From positions 68,368,756 through 68,432,755 of the forward strand of contig CM060731.1 in the NCBI GenBank assembly GCA_030704615.1: a DNA stretch of 64,000 nt, written 5' to 3'. Positions 61,768-64,000 of the stretch are shown here, piece after piece; position 1 is the first letter of the stretch, and every line of letters starts with the position of its first letter. Source of the stretch: Takakia lepidozioides. Its lineage: Eukaryota; Streptophyta; Takakiopsida; Takakiales; Takakiaceae. A model generated the notes under the pieces. The model was not told where the DNA came from. It was given only the letters and a program-made list of their open reading frames with translations, and searched no databases. The position numbers and the translations under genes were made by a program.

Positions 61768-62399
61768 GCATCACGTGTCAGGTGTTGGGGCAGCAATGGA
61801 TCTCAATTGCTTGACCTTGATTATCAGCTTGGCTATGGCTGAACAACGTAGAGTGCGGAGTGCACTTTCCTTGACGGTCTCTCTGCCTACCAGACGGTAC
61901 AGGCAGCGAGTGGGGGCGAGCCGGTGAGGACCACGGGGTGTAGACATCCATGGCACACGTGGGAGGTGCTCGAGGTTCAGAGGGAGTTGGCAACCAAGGC
62001 AGCTGTGATGGATGAGGTTGGGGATTCTTCTCGGGATGAGGAGGTTCTAAATGATAGATGATGGGGCAGGCTGAGGCCTTGTCATTGACTGAGCAGGAAG
62101 GGAGTACTGCTCAAGAGGTTGGCAGCAATAGCAACCACGGGACGCGTCCTCTACCTCTAAGCCCACTGGACTTAAGGTTGCAGTTACGGAGGACAATTGG
62201 AGCCTGACATTGGACCCATTGTCACCGGAGGAGAGAGACGACGTATACGGTGGTTCTGAGGCTTACAAGAATTGCTTTGGCCTTCAGTTTGAAGTACTTG
62301 GAGCACTGAAGGGTCCAGAGATCCGTATTGATTGGCCATTGACACGCCAATCTTTCGGAGACCCTATAGATACAGTGACATGGAGAGGTCTTTGATTCA

Positions 62400-63640
62400 G
62401 ATAGGACTCAGATCTCTGGGAGGCAGGTTTGGTGGAGCTCTCTGGTGGAGAGTATTCTTCATCAGCCACATTGATGCCAGCCAAGAAGGATGTCTATGGC
62501 AATTGGACGGAGAGACGTATATGCCATGATTACCGGCCTGTAAATCGTTAGACCAAGTCCGATAGGTATGCCATGCCGACACCAGAGGAGATCTTTGATG
62601 CCATTGGGCATTCCAAGGTCTTTAGCACGTTGGATTTACGATCCAGATATCACCAGTTGCCGATCAAAGAGGCGGATAAGCAAAAGACGACATTCTGGGG
62701 GATCAATGAGCACGGGAAGGATTGCCTATATACCATGGCGGTTCTTACCATTTGGCTTAAAACGCTCCCGCTGAGTTTCAAAGAGTCATGGACATGATTC
62801 TAGCAGGGGTGGAGTTTGCTCGGTGCTACATAGATGACATCACATCATCTTTAGTGCTATGGTGGAGGAGCATGAGAGACACCTTCAGGGGGTATTTGAG
62901 CGCTTGAGGACGCACGGATTGAAGTTACATCCGGGCAAGTGCAAGTTTTTCCACAACCAGATTGAGTATTTGGGTCACATGATATATCCTGGAGGATTGG
63001 GGGTACATCAGACTAAGGTAGAGTCCATTGCACAGGTTCCACGCCCCACGGATGTGAGCCGAGTTCGAGCTTCATCATGGGGTTAGCAAACTATTACAGA
63101 CGGTTTGTTAAGGATTTAATGCCATTGCAAAGGGTCTAACCAAGCTGACCAAGGTGGACCAGGAGTGGCAGTGGGAAGATGAGCAAGAACAAGCTTTTCA
63201 AGAGCTCAAGGCGAGGTTGACCTCGGCGCCCATCTTGAGACGACCTATCAGGGGGCGTCTTTTTTCAGCTGCATACAGATTGGAGCATGCTGGGGCTTGG
63301 AGCGATGCTCACAGAGGTGGATGATGAGGGAAGAGAGTTCGTAGTGGCTTATGCTAGCCGCTCGAACAATGCTGCAGAGTCTAAGTATAGCTCATATGAG
63401 GGAGAATGCTTAGCTGCAGTGTGGGCCGTGGCACACTTCAGGTGCTATCTATACGGCAATCTCTTCACCCTTGTCACGGATCACCAACCACTCAAGTGGT
63501 TGATGGAGTCAGACAAGCTTACGGGGAAGCTTGCACGATGGGAAATCATCCTTCAAGAGTATGACTTTCAGTTGGTGCATCGACCGGGTTTGGTCAATCG
63601 CAATGCAGATGGGTTGAGTCACAATCCATGTACGAGCCAG
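62400..63640 (+). pseudogene. Reverse transcriptase and RNase H of the gypsy element
   Basis: Copies element RNA into DNA and degrades the RNA strand. RT: RYAMPTPEEIFDAIGHSKVF, STLDLRSRYHQLPI, WRFLPFGLK (other frame), FQRVMDMILAGVEFARCYID, with the catalytic YIDD at 62827-62838, then GLKLHPGKCKFF and IEYLGHMI. RNase H: AFQELKARLTSAPILRRP, HTDWSMLGLGAMLTEVDDEG, SSYEGECLAAVWAVAHFRCY, LVTDHQPLKWLM, with Asp, Glu and Asp active-site residues all present. Frameshifts near 62520, 62735, 62850, 63075, 63125 and 63262. Residues are otherwise well kept. Confidence 0.9.
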
Positions 63641-63839
63641 CAGGATGACACTGGAGCTCGGTGGCATGGTGAGACGGACGAGGAGATGGTGCCCGGATGG
63701 CATGCATCTGCATTTCTGTGTATCTTGGCAGCGGAAGGCCAGGTTGGACCTGCAACAGGGATGACTGTAGATCAAGTGTCTGAGGACCCTGAGGCCAGCA
63801 ATGAGCAAGGTGGCGCCAAAGATATACATGAGGATTCAG

Positions 63840-64000
63840 TTGTGTTGGACTACCTCCGCACTGGAACCACTGCAGCCACTGTGACTGCCAAGGAGAGGGA
63901 TCGGATCCTACAACGAGCCAAGAGGTTCAAGTGGGAGGGGACACACCTGCTCCGAGTGTGGGAGGATGGTCAAGTGAGGATTGTGCCTCACCCAACACAG
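63840..64000 (+). pseudogene. Integrase start (partial, runs off the window)
   Basis: The frame reads RAKRFKWEGTHLLRVWEDGQ, VRIVPHP, the linker just before the HHCC zinc domain of gypsy integrases. The HHCC motif, catalytic core and any chromodomain lie beyond 64000. Confidence 0.7.

Larger units (their letters stand above)
58161..64000 (+). mobile_element. Ty3/gypsy LTR retrotransposon carrying a DNA methyltransferase domain (right end outside window)
   Basis: Order: primer-binding site, gag with two zinc knuckles, protease, C5 cytosine methyltransferase, reverse transcriptase, RNase H, start of integrase. The order protease-RT-RNase H-integrase is that of Ty3/gypsy. The methyltransferase between protease and RT is an extra domain. 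Many single-base frameshifts and a few stops occur along the whole element while domain sequences stay well conserved, so it is a fairly young dead copy or a sequence with uncorrected indels. Confidence 0.85.

Overview
The window is nuclear DNA from a land plant. Genes have short exons with GT-AG introns, there is a plastid acyl carrier protein with a transit peptide, a DUR3-type urea transporter, a CYP85-clan P450 and PPR repeats, and more than half of the sequence is decayed transposon. The PPR sequence style, the gene set and a cytosine methyltransferase domain inside a Ty3/gypsy element suggest an early-diverging lineage such as a bryophyte or lycophyte. The sequence alone does not fix the species.

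Layout. 1-4.9 kb: 3' end of a LINE, then the accessory gene and 3' terminus of a CACTA (En/Spm) transposon. 6.0-8.0 kb: two related Mutator-like non-autonomous elements, each with a perfect 9-bp target-site duplication. 8.4-12.2 kb: a P450 gene with a duplicated upstream block and one unreadable exon. 13.35-17.97 kb: a complete eight-exon DUR3 urea/proton symporter (predicted 698 aa) with a LINE 3' fragment in one intron. 18.35-22.6 kb, minus strand: a five-exon coiled-coil protein converging on DUR3. 22.9-28.1 kb: repeats and gene-free DNA. 28.1-31.5 kb, minus strand: two tandem membrane-anchored FkbM-like methyltransferase paralogues. 33.3-35.0 kb, minus strand: a four-exon plastid acyl carrier protein gene (136 aa). 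35.6-38 kb: a dispersed repeat, a 74-bp tandem array, a TA-flanked MITE and a SINE. 38.8-42.9 kb: an SDR pseudogene and nested Ty1/copia and Ty3/gypsy fragments. 46.5-50.0 kb: a broken TNP2-type CACTA transposase. 50.1-54.1 kb: a mosaic of host-gene fragments (ribosomal protein S3a, organellar single-stranded DNA-binding protein PDF motif, PPR repeats) with a CACTA 3' terminus at 52,628. 58.2-64.0 kb: a Ty3/gypsy element that runs off the right edge.

The most striking object is in that last element. Between protease and reverse transcriptase it encodes a C5 cytosine DNA methyltransferase domain with recognisable motifs I, IV (PCQ), VI (ENV) and VIII. A retrotransposon that carries its own DNA methyltransferase could write marks on host or element chromatin. 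This copy carries frameshifts and a stop, so it is a decayed member, or partly an assembly with indels, of a family whose other copies should be sought.

The genes that look functional are DUR3 (urea uptake), the plastid acyl carrier protein (fatty-acid synthesis), the two FkbM-like methyltransferases and the coiled-coil protein. The CACTA accessory gene is also open across seven exons. They do not form a pathway; this is ordinary plant gene spacing with transposon-rich intervals.
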